Shown here: positions 26,508 through 35,154 of the stretch, in pieces
How the letters are laid out: each line of letters opens with the position of its first letter
Position numbering within the stretch: position 1 is the first letter of the stretch
Assembly: GCA_963169165.1 (NCBI GenBank)
Contig: CAUJFL010000287.1
Span: 1-42,777, forward strand
Source: Myxococcota bacterium
GTDB lineage: Bacteria > Myxococcota_A > Polyangia > Polyangiales > Polyangiaceae
DNA: 42,777 nucleotides
Direction: 5' to 3'
The notes under the pieces: generated by a model
Database searches by the model: none
Seen by the model: only the letters and a program-made list of their open reading frames with translations
Told to the model about the DNA's origin: nothing
Program-made: the position numbers and the translations under genes

Positions 26508-26729
26508 ATGTCGATGTCGAAGGAGGGGGTCGCCGGCGTGCTGTCGCTCGTCGTGCCGGGCGTCGGGCAGATCTACAACGGGGCCTTCCTTCGCGGCATC
26601 TTCTGGCTGATCGTGACGCCGGGCTTCTGGCTGGGCAGCGGCGGGACGCTCGGGTGGATCTGCCACCTGGTCTCGGCTTACACCGCGTATCGCTACGCCG
26701 AGCGGCGCCTCGGCCGACTCACGGCGTGA
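26508..26729 (+). CDS. Small TM2-like membrane protein
   Basis: The protein has 73 residues and two hydrophobic helices (about 8-22 and 28-60, interrupted by Gly). The pattern VPGVGQIYNGAFLRGIFWLI is typical of TM2-domain and related small membrane proteins, in which a short PG-GQ-YNG turn follows helix one. Function unknown. It lies alone, divergent from rmlB, and its last 11 bases overlap the end of the convergent lipoprotein gene. Confidence 0.78.
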   Translation: MSMSKEGVAGVLSLVVPGVGQIYNGAFLRGIFWLIVTPGFWLGSGGTLGWICHLVSAYTAYRYAERRLGRLTA

Positions 26730-27849
26730 CGACGGACCAGTAGCTCTTCGCGCGCGCGCCGTCCGCGACGAAGCCCTTCGCGTCGAACAGCAGGCTGACG
26801 GTGCGGTGCCCCTTGACCTGCGCGGGGTGCCTGCGACCTTGGTCGAAGTAGACGCGGAGGATCTTTCCGTCCGTGGCCCACGGCAGCGCGGAGACGTTGC
26901 GCACCCACGCGGTCCAGGTCTTCGGCGACTCCATCAGGTACTGCTCGACGTTGGAGGTGTAGAGCAGCGACACCGAGAGGCGGCGGCGCGACAGCTCGGC
27001 GGCGAGCCTCGGCATCGCGCCCGCGCCCGCGAGATCGCCGACGACGGGGATCACGCGGTTCTCTCGCTGGAGCCTGCGCACGCGGCGGTAGCCCTCCTCG
27101 GACGAGAGGAAGCCGCGGGCGCGCCCCGAGAGATCGCCGGCCTCGAGCAGCTCGCCGAGCGACGGGTACGCGCGCGCCGAGCCCTTCATCGAGTAGCGCT
27201 GCTCGAGCCCCTTGGTCGCGAACCCGCGCACGATGGCGTCGAGGTGCGCCAGATCACGCCCCTCGAGATCGAGGCCGAGCGCCGCCGAGCGCTCGACGAC
27301 CGCGTCGCGCAGCACCTTCGGATCGTCCTTGGGCAGCGAGCGCGCCGCGCCGAGCACCTCGGCGACCGTGGCCGACTCTGGCAGGCCGCCGTCGCCGAGC
27401 TTGCGTGACAGGAGCGCCGCGACGAACGCCAGGCGCGACGGCGCGCGCTCGAAGGCCGTCTTGTACACGAGGTGCAGCGTCCGGTTGTCACCGCGGATAT
27501 CGATGATCCACGCGAGCTCGGGCTCGATCACCGCGAGGTACGCGAAGCTCTGCTCGGGCCCGACCCCGATGTACGCGCCGCCGCGCGGCAAGGCGTCGAT
27601 GGGGTGCAGGTACGACGTCTCGTTGGACACGAGGTTGTCGCTCGGAAACTCTCCGCCGGGCTCGGACACCTCGCGCGACAGCCTCCCGAGCTCGCGGTCG
27701 GAGAGCGCGGTCGACGGCGACGGCGCGGCGGGCACCGGGAGCTCGGCTCTTGCCTGCGCGACGGAGGCCGACGGCGCGAGGGTGGGCGCGGGCGCGGGCT
27801 TGCAGCCGAGGACCGAGAGCGCGAGCAGCGCGGGCGCGAGCCTCTGCAT
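26719..27849 (-). CDS. Lipoprotein of an uncharacterised conserved family
   Basis: The protein has 376 residues. The signal ends LSVLGC, with Cys16 lipidated, followed by a Pro/Ala linker. The conserved body includes FPSDNLVSNETSYLHPIDAL, GGAYIGVGPEQSFAYLAVI and a WIIDIRGDNRTLHLVYK segment. Further on it has RVIPVVGDLAGAGAMPRLA and SVSLLYTSNVEQYL. I recognise this block order from a widespread family of unknown function found in spirochaetes and delta-type proteobacteria. The VGVGPEQ and VVGDLAG segments resemble the Gly-rich and acidic positions of class I methyltransferase folds, but the protein is predicted to be extracytoplasmic, where S-adenosylmethionine is absent. The start at 27849 was chosen because it gives a clean lipoprotein signal. 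Confidence 0.82.
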   Translation of the reverse strand: MQRLAPALLALSVLGCKPAPAPTLAPSASVAQARAELPVPAAPSPSTALSDRELGRLSREVSEPGGEFPSDNLVSNETSYLHPIDALPRGGAYIGVGPEQSFAYLAVIEPELAWIIDIRGDNRTLHLVYKTAFERAPSRLAFVAALLSRKLGDGGLPESATVAEVLGAARSLPKDDPKVLRDAVVERSAALGLDLEGRDLAHLDAIVRGFATKGLEQRYSMKGSARAYPSLGELLEAGDLSGRARGFLSSEEGYRRVRRLQRENRVIPVVGDLAGAGAMPRLAAELSRRRLSVSLLYTSNVEQYLMESPKTWTAWVRNVSALPWATDGKILRVYFDQGRRHPAQVKGHRTVSLLFDAKGFVADGARAKSYWSVVTP

Positions 27850-28082
27850 GGGCACGGGACGGTGCGGGCGACGAAGGTCAGCGACACGCGGGGGAGAGCT
27901 CGGCACGGGCGCGCGCATGTTGCACGCGCGGGCGGCGGCGGTCGAATCGGGGTTGGGCCGAGCCCGAGCGAGCCCTCCCCGCCACTCGCCTCGAATTTCC
28001 GCCTCGAGCCTCACCCCGCGCGCCTCGAGCCCCGAAACCCACGTTGAAGCCACCTGCCCCGGCTGGTAGACGCGCGCGGGAC

Positions 28083-29495
28083 ATGGCGAAGACCTACGAC
28101 GCGATCGTTCTCGGTGGTGGACCTGGCGGCTATCCGGCGGCCATCCGGCTCGGACAGCTGAAGCAGAAGGTCGTCTGCATCGAGATGGACGAGGTTGGCG
28201 GCGTGTGCCTCAACTGGGGCTGCATCCCGTCCAAGGCGCTGATCAGCGCGTCGCACGTCTTCGAGCACTCGAAGGGCTCCGCGGCCATCGGGGTCAAGGC
28301 GACCGGCGTGGAGGTCGACCCCGTGCAGCTCCAGTCGTGGAAGGACGGCATCGTGAAGAAGCTCACCGTCGGCGTGCGCGGGCTCTTGCGCGCCAACGGC
28401 GCGGAGCTCGTCGCGGGCCGCGGCGTGCTCGTCGCGCCGAACAAGGTCGAGGTGACGGCCAAGGACGGCTCCAAGGAGATCTACGAGGCGACGAAGGGCA
28501 TCGTCGTGGCGACGGGCTCGTCGACGATCGAGATCCCCACGTTCAAGTTCGACGGCAAGCAGATCATCGGCGCCAAGGAGGCCGTGAGCCTGCGCGAGAT
28601 CCCGAAGCGCCTGCTCGTCATCGGCGGCGGCGTGATCGGGATGGAGCTCGGCATGGTCTACCAGAAGTTCGGCGCGCAGCTGACCGTCGTCGAGGCGATG
28701 GGCCAGCTCTTGCCGGGCGTCGATCCCGACGCGGCGATGGTCATCGAGAAGCGCGTCACCAAGCACGGCGGCCGCGTCCTGAAGAGCGCGAAGGCGCTCG
28801 GCTACGACAAGAAGCCCGACGGCAGCCTCGCGGTGAAGATCGATCTCGGCGGCGGCAAGACCGAGGTCATCGACACCGACGTCGTGCTGGTCGCGGTCGG
28901 CATGCGCCCCAACTCGAAGAACATCGGCGCCGAGGCGATCGGCCTGAAGGTCGACGAGCGCGGGTTCATCCCCAGCGACGCCGGCTGCCGCACCAACGTG
29001 CCCGGCGTGTACTCGGTCGGCGACGTCTCGGGCGCGCCGCTGCTCGCGCACAAGGCCACCAAGGAGGGCGAGATCGCCGCCGAGGTGATCGCCGGACACA
29101 AGGCCGCGAAGGACTGGGTGACGATCCCCGGAGCCATCTTCACCGATCCCGAGGTCGGCACCGCGGGGCTGTCCGAGCCCGAGGCCCGCGCGAGGGGCAT
29201 CGACGTGCTCATCGGCAAGATGCCGTTCGCCGCCAGCGGGCGCGCGATGGCGGTGCGCGACACGGACGGCTTCGTGAAGGTCGTCGCGGACAAGAAGACA
29301 CACCAGATCCTCGGCTGGACGATCGTCGGCCCCTCGGCGACCGACATGATCAGCGAGTGCGTGCTGTCGCTCGAGATGGCCGCGGTGCTCGAGGACGTCG
29401 CGTTGACAGTCCACCCGCACCCGACCCTCGGCGAGGCCGTGATGGTCGCGGCGCAGCACGCGCTCGGACACGCGATCGACATCCTGAACCGCTGA
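28083..29495 (+). CDS. lpdA: Dihydrolipoyl dehydrogenase
   Basis: The protein has 470 residues, the usual length. It has the FAD dinucleotide motif at AIVLGGGPGGYPAAI, the redox disulfide in GGVCLNWGCIPSK (Cys42 and Cys47), the NAD-binding LVIGGGVIGMELG, the GVYSVGDV FAD motif and the C-terminal VHPHPTLGEAV with the catalytic His-Glu pair. It reoxidises dihydrolipoamide in pyruvate, 2-oxoglutarate, branched-chain or glycine cleavage complexes. No E1, E2 or lipoyl-domain gene lies in the window, so which complex it serves is unknown. A 233-bp gap upstream, shared with the divergent lipoprotein, should hold its promoter. Confidence 0.95.
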   Translation: MAKTYDAIVLGGGPGGYPAAIRLGQLKQKVVCIEMDEVGGVCLNWGCIPSKALISASHVFEHSKGSAAIGVKATGVEVDPVQLQSWKDGIVKKLTVGVRGLLRANGAELVAGRGVLVAPNKVEVTAKDGSKEIYEATKGIVVATGSSTIEIPTFKFDGKQIIGAKEAVSLREIPKRLLVIGGGVIGMELGMVYQKFGAQLTVVEAMGQLLPGVDPDAAMVIEKRVTKHGGRVLKSAKALGYDKKPDGSLAVKIDLGGGKTEVIDTDVVLVAVGMRPNSKNIGAEAIGLKVDERGFIPSDAGCRTNVPGVYSVGDVSGAPLLAHKATKEGEIAAEVIAGHKAAKDWVTIPGAIFTDPEVGTAGLSEPEARARGIDVLIGKMPFAASGRAMAVRDTDGFVKVVADKKTHQILGWTIVGPSATDMISECVLSLEMAAVLEDVALTVHPHPTLGEAVMVAAQHALGHAIDILNR

Positions 29496-29532
29496 GGTCG
29501 GCGCGGCGCGCCGCCGTGATAGGCTCGCGGGC

Positions 29533-31107
29533 ATGAGCCGTTCGAGCCTTCGCGTCGCCGTGTCTTCCCTGTCCCTCGTGTGGGCGTTCGTCGCTTGCGG
29601 CGGCCGCAGCGACGTCCCCGGCTCGGGGTACGACGAGCCCAACCCGCTGCTCGCCGGCGCCGCCGGCAGCACCCCGGGCAAGGCCGGCAGCTCGGCGACG
29701 GCGGGGACGGGCGGGGGTTCGGCGGGCGTCGGCGCGGCGGGGGCGGGCGGCGTCGGCGCGAGCGGCGGCGTCGGCCCGGGCGGCGCGGGCGGGTTCGGCG
29801 CGGGCGGCGGCGGTCCTGGCGGGGCGCCGGGCTCGTGCAGCTCGTGCTTCTCGACGACGGGCGCCGCGCAGTGTCCGTCCACCGTCCAGGCTTGCAAGTC
29901 GAGCACGACCTGCGCTCAGTTCGACGCCTGCGTGAAGCAGAAGGGTTGCCTCGAGCTCGGGTTCGGCGGCTTCACCAAGTGCATCGCCCAGTGCGGCCCC
30001 ACCTCCTCCCAGAAGCTTTGGCTCAACTTCGCGTCTTGCCAGCTGTGCGACAGCTCGTGCGCCTTCGGAGCGTGCCCGGGCGCGTCGGGCGAGGTGTGCG
30101 GGAGCGGCGGCGCGGGCGGCGGCCCGCAAGGCTGCGTAGAGGGCGCCAAATGCAACGGGAACGACAGCTGCGGCTCCATCGACCCCAGCAATCCCAATTG
30201 CACGACCAGCTGCACCTGCTTCAACGGGACGTACCAGTGTTCGACCTCGTGCGGCCCTGACGACTGCAACAGCTGCGTCGCGTCGTCCGCCAAGGCCGTG
30301 TGTCCCAAGGAGGCGCAGCAGTGCGCGCAGTTCCCAGGGTGCATGGGCCTGTTCGAGTGCATGACCAAGGCGGGCTGCCACGCCTCGCCGAACCCCATCG
30401 CCTGCGCGTCGCAGAGCGGTTGCACCCTGCCCGCTGGCCCCGCGACCAAGGTCGCCGCCGACCTCGGCGAGTGCAGCAAGTGCAACGGCTGCGGTCAGTG
30501 CCCCATCAACCCCGGCGAGTGCGGCAGCGGCGGCGGCGGCTCCGGCGGCTTCGGCGGCAACCCCGGCAAGACCTGCGGAGACTGCTCGCTCGGCGCCATC
30601 CAGACCGGCAAGTGTCCCAAGGAGGTCTCCCTGTGCGAGAAGACGCCGGGGTGCCTCTCGGTCGCGCAGTGCGCGAAGACCAGCGGTTGCATGGAGACCG
30701 CCAATCCTGTCACGTGCGCCCAGCAGTCCTGCAAGGGGAGCGCCGAGGCGTTCGAGCTCTTCGGCCAGCTCTTCCAGTGCGTCGGCTGCGGCGCCTGCCA
30801 GCCCCAGTGCCTCGCGTGCGGCGGCGGGGGGGGCGGCGGCACCGGCGGGGGCCCGCAGCAGTCGTGTGACGAGTGCGTCGAGGAGAACCAGTTCAAGTGT
30901 CAGGCCGACATCAACGCCTGCTTCGCGGACCCCGAGTGCAGCAAATTCCTCGATTGCATGCAGAACGAGGACCCTGACAAGTGCCAGCAGAAGTTCCCCG
31001 GCGGCGTCCCCGGCTACATGAAGATCATCGACTGCCTCGTCTGCACCGCCTGCGGAGACGCGTGCTCGAACGAGGTCCCGCCCGACTTCTGCGCGTCGGA
31101 TTTGTGA
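29533..31107 (+). CDS. Lipoprotein with four cysteine-rich modules and Gly-rich linkers
   Basis: The protein has 524 residues. The signal ends FVAC (Cys22), followed by a long Gly/Ala/Ser linker (about 41-98). Four related modules of about 75-85 residues follow. They share CxxC, a CP(K/S)xxxxC-like segment, short Cys-to-Cys spacings of 4-6, and a late CxxC-xx-C cluster (for example CGDCSLGAIQTGKCPKEVSL). They start near residues 98, 238, 348 and 450 and are joined by Gly-rich stretches. Between modules one and two is a separate cysteine knot-like insert (CTTSCTCFNGTYQCSTSC). The even, regular cysteine pattern implies many disulfides formed outside the cytoplasm. No named domain was recognised. 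Its stop faces, 25 bases away, the end of an operon encoding disulfide enzymes. Confidence 0.85.
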   Translation: MSRSSLRVAVSSLSLVWAFVACGGRSDVPGSGYDEPNPLLAGAAGSTPGKAGSSATAGTGGGSAGVGAAGAGGVGASGGVGPGGAGGFGAGGGGPGGAPGSCSSCFSTTGAAQCPSTVQACKSSTTCAQFDACVKQKGCLELGFGGFTKCIAQCGPTSSQKLWLNFASCQLCDSSCAFGACPGASGEVCGSGGAGGGPQGCVEGAKCNGNDSCGSIDPSNPNCTTSCTCFNGTYQCSTSCGPDDCNSCVASSAKAVCPKEAQQCAQFPGCMGLFECMTKAGCHASPNPIACASQSGCTLPAGPATKVAADLGECSKCNGCGQCPINPGECGSGGGGSGGFGGNPGKTCGDCSLGAIQTGKCPKEVSLCEKTPGCLSVAQCAKTSGCMETANPVTCAQQSCKGSAEAFELFGQLFQCVGCGACQPQCLACGGGGGGGTGGGPQQSCDECVEENQFKCQADINACFADPECSKFLDCMQNEDPDKCQQKFPGGVPGYMKIIDCLVCTACGDACSNEVPPDFCASDL

Positions 31108-31132
31108 GCTAGACCGCCTGCGGGCGACGCGG

Positions 31133-31807
31133 CTACCTGCGCGAGAACACCGCGCGCAGCTGCTCGTAGTCGCCCGCGTCGACGGCGCCGTCGATCACGC
31201 AGCGCAGGGCGCCCGACGGATCGAAGAGGAGCTGCTGCGGCAGCTGCATGTCTGTCTTCAGCCTGAGCTCGGCGAGCCACCCCTCGCGCATCTTGCCGTC
31301 CTTCAGCCAGAAGCTGGCGCGGAGGCCGCCCGGGGGTTGGGAGTCGAGCAGCTTGATGGCCTGCCGCTCGTCGTCGTCGAGGCTGACGAACGCGAGGTGA
31401 ACCGGCGCGCCGGCCGCGGCGAGGCGCTGCTCGAAGCTGCGCAAGAGAGGGAGCTCTTCCTTGCAGGGGCCGCACCACGCCGCCCAGAGGTTCACCCACG
31501 TCCAGCGCCCACCGGTCGGGATGCGATCCCCGACGCTCGCGCCGCCGGTCGCCTCGAGGTGGTCGACCTTCATCCTCGGGAGCTGGACGCCGGCCGCCGC
31601 GGGCGCCGTCGCGCAGAGGCGCTTCGGGGCCTTGGGCGCCACCGGGTGCGCGGTCGCGGGCGGCTGCGCGGTCGTCCTCGCGCCGGTCGCGACGACCGCC
31701 TCGCTGCGGGAGGTAGGGGTCGGCGCCGCGCCGCGCTCGGATGATTTGTCACAGCCCACGGCCCCGACCGCGAGCGCGAGCAGCCCCGACGCGAGCCGCG
31801 CCCTCAC
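31133..31807 (-). CDS. TlpA-type thioredoxin-like lipoprotein
   Basis: The protein has 224 residues from a GTG that overlaps the upstream stop (GTGA). The signal ends GAVGC (Cys19). A Thr/Pro/Ala linker is followed by a thioredoxin fold with the active site WCGPC at Cys112 and Cys115 in VNLWAAWCGPCKEELPLL, then VHLAFVSLDDDE and the cis-Pro region LPQQLLFDPSG. TlpA/ResA proteins act as disulfide reductants, for cytochrome c maturation or for repair of wrong disulfides, and so would oppose the oxidase encoded first in the operon. It has about 80 residues of linker before the fold, longer than usual for the family. Confidence 0.92.
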   Translation of the reverse strand: MRARLASGLLALAVGAVGCDKSSERGAAPTPTSRSEAVVATGARTTAQPPATAHPVAPKAPKRLCATAPAAAGVQLPRMKVDHLEATGGASVGDRIPTGGRWTWVNLWAAWCGPCKEELPLLRSFEQRLAAAGAPVHLAFVSLDDDERQAIKLLDSQPPGGLRASFWLKDGKMREGWLAELRLKTDMQLPQQLLFDPSGALRCVIDGAVDAGDYEQLRAVFSRR

Positions 31808-32502
31808 AGGCGACAGTCGACCCACGAGATGAACGCGCTGCGGTTGATGGCGTCGGCGTTGCAGGGCTTGCCGGGGCGTGAGTTGGTCCATTTGTCGCAG
31901 TAATCCTTGGGGAGCTGGGCGAACTCTTCTCCGAGCCAGAGCATCCCGACCTTCTTGTCGAGATCGGGATCCTTCGACTGGTCGGCGAGCCAGAAATTCA
32001 CCGAGTTGGCGCGCTTGTGGGAGAGCGCCTTGTTCATCCCCGCGGCGCCGCTCTTCGACGCTCGGGAGACGATGAAGAAGTAGCGGGCGAGGCGGCGGTC
32101 CTCCCACTTTTCCATGATCAGCTTCTTGGCGCCGTCGTCGAGCTTGTCGCCGGCGTCGTCGAACAGGATGATCGCGCCGCGCTGCTCGAGCGGGGCGAAG
32201 AGCGCGTTGAAGTCCTCGTCGGAGATGGTGGCGAACTGCTTCACGTCGACCGGCTGGCAGCCGCGGCGCGACTCCTCGCCGACGAGGCCGCAGGCGTTGA
32301 CCACGCGCTGCAGGACGCTCTTGAACTGCGGCGTGCAGTAGGGAGCCTCGGTGTGGTCGGCCGTCGCCGCGACCGGCGCGTCTGCCTTCTTGGGGGCGGT
32401 CAGGCGCTTCTCGGCGGCCTTGACCTCGACGCTGACGAAGCTGACGACGCCGACCAGGAGGCCGACGCCGGCGAGGAGACTGAGGACGTGGGCGAGCTTC
32501 AT
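31804..32502 (-). CDS. Membrane-anchored OmpA-like domain protein
   Basis: The protein has 232 residues. An N-terminal hydrophobic segment (about 5-24) with no clear cleavage site probably anchors it in the inner membrane. Residues about 100-190 look like an OmpA-type peptidoglycan-binding fold: AIILFDDAGDKLDDGAKKLI, a RYFFIVSRASKSG strand and LSHKRANSVNFWL, which corresponds to the 'RA..V..yL' helix. Six or so cysteines (in YCTPQF, NACGLVG, RRGCQP, YCDKW, KPCNA and WVDCRL) are spaced so that disulfides are likely. It is the middle gene of the redox operon, 12 bases after the VKOR-DsbA gene. Confidence 0.78.
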   Translation of the reverse strand: MKLAHVLSLLAGVGLLVGVVSFVSVEVKAAEKRLTAPKKADAPVAATADHTEAPYCTPQFKSVLQRVVNACGLVGEESRRGCQPVDVKQFATISDEDFNALFAPLEQRGAIILFDDAGDKLDDGAKKLIMEKWEDRRLARYFFIVSRASKSGAAGMNKALSHKRANSVNFWLADQSKDPDLDKKVGMLWLGEEFAQLPKDYCDKWTNSRPGKPCNADAINRSAFISWVDCRL

Positions 32503-32514
32503 CGTGTCGACTCC

Positions 32515-33849
32515 TTACGGCTGGAACACCTGCGGCGCGAGCTGCCCCATCACGTAGCGCAGGCCGAGATCGGTGTCCTCCTCGCAGAGGCGCGTCTCGC
32601 CGAGGAACATCTGCGGCGTCGAGATGGGGATCTTGTTGGTGACGGCGAACTGCAGCACCCGGTCGAGGCGCTTCTTCGTCTCCTTGTCGTCGATGCAGGC
32701 GTCGACGTCGGGGAATTTCTCGCGGATCTTGGCGCGAATGATCTCCTTGCCCGCCTTGCCCGCGTCGCGCAGCTCGTCCTGGTTGTCGTAGGACCAGTCG
32801 AGGATCTCGCGCGCCTTGCCGATTTTGTCACCACACAAAAACGCCTTGGCGAGCTGGCACGAGCCGGGGTGGAACGGCCGGTCGAGCATGGGGTTGCACT
32901 CGCTGTCGAGCGGGAAGATCGCCACGGTCAGGTCCAGTCGGTCGAAGATCTCCTCGGTCTGCAGGCGCTTGTGGAACGCCTTGCACGTCGGGCACAGCGG
33001 GTCCTCGAACGTGAGCGCGGGCTGCACGGGCCTCAGCGTCTTCAGCTTGACGAGCGCGCCCGTCTTCTCGTTCAGGTCGACGATCTTGCCGCACGACAGC
33101 AGCATCGGCCGGTAGTCGGGCAGCGACGACGTGTAGACGAGGGCGGGCGCCACCGCGAACACGCCGAGCATGGGGAACAGCGACAGCGGCGCGAGCCAGC
33201 TGCCTGTCGGCACGAGCGACGACGGGCCGAGCGGCGAGCGGGCGGGCTCGGGCATCGCGTAGGCGTGCAGCGGGTAGCCCGCGGGCACCGGCGGCCCCGC
33301 GTCGGGGATCGTGTCGGTCGCCGAGCCTCCGACCGCGCCGGCGCCCCGCTTGCCGCCCGCCGCGACGAGCGCCCAGACGCCCGACGCCGCGAGGATGCCC
33401 GACGCGACGTAGAGCCCGACGCACAGCTTGCAGAACTGCCCGAGCTTGGTCACCGAGATCGTGAACATCACCGCCGACGCGATGATCGGCGTGAGCGAGG
33501 CCAGGCCATACGCCTGCCAGCTCCGCTTCGACGCCGAGTTGCCGGCCGTCAGCAGGTAGACCGCCAGGGCGAGGAAGAACGCGTACGCGCCCATCGCGAA
33601 CAGGCTGATCGGCACGCCACCCCAGTATTTGTCGCGGAAGATCGCCGAGTACGAGCTGTACATCGCGGCCTTGCACGCGTTGTCGCCGCTCTCGGGGCCG
33701 GTGAGCCCGGGCACGAACGAGCAGTTGGTCGCGTGCAGCTGGCGATCGAGGTGCAGCGCGTAGTCGTGGGTCGAGAAGGCCGAGAAAAATAGCCCCATCG
33801 TGGCCGCGATCACGCCCAGGACCCCAGGCAACCGGGAGCGGGACGACAT
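32515..33849 (-). CDS. VKOR-DsbA fusion: disulfide-forming membrane enzyme
   Basis: The protein has 444 residues. The N-terminal half is a VKOR-type quinone-coupled disulfide carrier with four or five helices: loop cysteines Cys43 and Cys59 (in NCSFVPG and NACKAAMYSSYS), the WGGVPISLFAMGAYAFF region and the active-site pair Cys140-Lys-Leu-Cys143 in FCKLC. After another helix near 240-255 comes a DsbA/DsbG-like thioredoxin fold with Cys286-Pro-Thr-Cys289 in FEDPLCPTCKAFHKRL and a late cis-Pro region (ISTPQMFLGE). The fold has a helical insert with further cysteines. Such fusions pass electrons from folding proteins through the thioredoxin domain to the VKOR part and then to quinone, replacing DsbB plus DsbA. 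It starts a three-gene operon. Confidence 0.93.
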   Translation of the reverse strand: MSSRSRLPGVLGVIAATMGLFFSAFSTHDYALHLDRQLHATNCSFVPGLTGPESGDNACKAAMYSSYSAIFRDKYWGGVPISLFAMGAYAFFLALAVYLLTAGNSASKRSWQAYGLASLTPIIASAVMFTISVTKLGQFCKLCVGLYVASGILAASGVWALVAAGGKRGAGAVGGSATDTIPDAGPPVPAGYPLHAYAMPEPARSPLGPSSLVPTGSWLAPLSLFPMLGVFAVAPALVYTSSLPDYRPMLLSCGKIVDLNEKTGALVKLKTLRPVQPALTFEDPLCPTCKAFHKRLQTEEIFDRLDLTVAIFPLDSECNPMLDRPFHPGSCQLAKAFLCGDKIGKAREILDWSYDNQDELRDAGKAGKEIIRAKIREKFPDVDACIDDKETKKRLDRVLQFAVTNKIPISTPQMFLGETRLCEEDTDLGLRYVMGQLAPQVFQP

Positions 33850-33859
33850 GTGGGGGCGA

Positions 33860-33936
33860 GGGCTAGCGTTCGGGCCCGTCGGAGTCAAACACACGAGGCT
33901 CTCACGCTTGACGGCCCGCGCCCAGCCGGTTGAAGT
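33860..33936. promoter_or_regulatory. Candidate divergent promoters between the VKOR-DsbA operon and the acyl-CoA dehydrogenase gene
   Basis: In the 93-bp divergent gap the minus strand has TTGACT (33888-33883), 17 bases, then TAGCCC (33865-33860). The plus strand has TTGACG (33908-33913), 17 bases, then TGAAGT (33931-33936). Both -35 boxes are good, both -10 boxes poor. The plus-strand match would start transcription very near the ATG at 33943. Confidence 0.3.
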
Positions 33937-33942
33937 CGCGCC

Positions 33943-35154
33943 ATGGATCTCACGCCCACGGCGCGCGTCGTCGAGCTGCTGCCCAAGGTCCGCGCGTTCC
34001 TCGAGGAGCACGCCGTCCCCCTCGAGCCCGACGTCGCGCGGCTCGGCTTCTCGGCGTGCGTCGCGCGCCTGAAGGAGAAGCGCGAGCTGGTGAAGCGCCT
34101 CGGCCTGTTCACGCCGCACGTCCACGCGCACGACGGCGGCGTGGGGCTGACGTTCCTCGAGCACGCGCGGCTGTCCGAGGCGCTCGGGTGGAGCTTCGTC
34201 GGTCACTATCTCTTCAACTGTCAGGCGCCCGACGCCGGCAACATGGAGCTGCTGTCCCGGTGGGGCAGCCCCGCGCAGAAGGCGACGTTCCTCGCGCCGC
34301 TCGTCCGCGGCGAGAGCCGCAGCTGCTTCTCGATGACCGAGCCGGACCGCGCGGGCTCGAACCCGACGTGGCTCGACACGACGGCGACGCGCGAAGGCGA
34401 CAGCTACGTGATCAACGGCCGCAAGTGGTTCACGACCGGCGCCGACGGCGCGGCCTTCGCGATCGTGATGGCGGTGACGAACCCCGACGCGCCGCCGCAC
34501 CTCCGCGCGAGCCAGATCATCGTGCCCACGGACACGCCGGGCTTCACGCTGGTGCGCAACGTCTCGGTGATGGGGCACGCGGGGTCCGACTGGGACAGCC
34601 ACAGCGAGCTCTCCTATGAACACGTGCGCGTGCCGGTGGAGAACCGCATCGGCGACGAGGGCGCGGGGTTCTTGCTCGCGCAGGAGCGCCTCGGGCCGGG
34701 CCGCATCCAGCACGCGATGCGCTGGATCGGCATCGCCGAGCGCAGCTTCGATCTCCTCTGCAAGCGGGCGGTGTCGCGCGAGCTCTCGCCGGGCAAGCCG
34801 CTCGGCACGCGGCAGATGGTGCAGGACATGATCGCCGAGAGCCGCGCCGAGATCGACGCCGCGCGGCTGATGGTCCTGTCGACCGCGTGGAAGATCGATC
34901 GAGACGGCTCGCACGCGGCGCGCGAGCAGATCGCGGCGGTGAAGTTCTTCGCGGCGGGCGTGCTGCAGCGGGTGGTCGACCGCGCGATCCAGGCGCACGG
35001 CGCGCTCGGGCTCACCGACGATCTGCCGCTCGCGATGTTCTATCGGGCGGAGCGCGCCGCCCGCGTGTACGACGGGCCCGACGAGGTGCACAAGGCGATG
35101 CTCGCGAAGCAGATCCTCAAGCGCTACGGCCTCGTCGTCGGGAGGGACGGGTGA
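33943..35154 (+). CDS. Acyl-CoA dehydrogenase, ACAD10/ACAD11-like
   Basis: The protein has 403 residues with the three-part ACAD fold. Seen are CFSMTEPDRAGSNPT (FAD-binding CFxMTEP), INGRKWFTTGADG, ERLGPGRIQHAMRWIGIAER and RAIQAHGALGLTDDLPLAMF. The C-terminal block is YDGPDEVHKAMLAKQIL, where the usual Glu of YEG is Asp. DGPDEVH is a mark of the ACAD10/11 branch. In this branch the enzyme acts on 4-phosphoacyl-CoA made by a partner kinase, rather than doing plain beta-oxidation. The kinase is the next gene, whose GTG start overlaps this stop (GTGA). In animals the two domains are one polypeptide. Confidence 0.9.
   Translation: MDLTPTARVVELLPKVRAFLEEHAVPLEPDVARLGFSACVARLKEKRELVKRLGLFTPHVHAHDGGVGLTFLEHARLSEALGWSFVGHYLFNCQAPDAGNMELLSRWGSPAQKATFLAPLVRGESRSCFSMTEPDRAGSNPTWLDTTATREGDSYVINGRKWFTTGADGAAFAIVMAVTNPDAPPHLRASQIIVPTDTPGFTLVRNVSVMGHAGSDWDSHSELSYEHVRVPVENRIGDEGAGFLLAQERLGPGRIQHAMRWIGIAERSFDLLCKRAVSRELSPGKPLGTRQMVQDMIAESRAEIDAARLMVLSTAWKIDRDGSHAAREQIAAVKFFAAGVLQRVVDRAIQAHGALGLTDDLPLAMFYRAERAARVYDGPDEVHKAMLAKQILKRYGLVVGRDG

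Noticed and set aside
27850-28082. Small gene between the divergent lipoprotein and lpdA
   Set aside because: Open frames exist but they are Arg/Ala/Pro-rich extensions of the flanking genes without a ribosome site; the gap more likely holds promoters.
28011-29906. Minus-strand open frame of about 630 codons opposite lpdA
   Set aside because: The plus strand encodes a full-length dihydrolipoyl dehydrogenase with every motif; the reverse frame is Arg/Asp/His-rich shadow.
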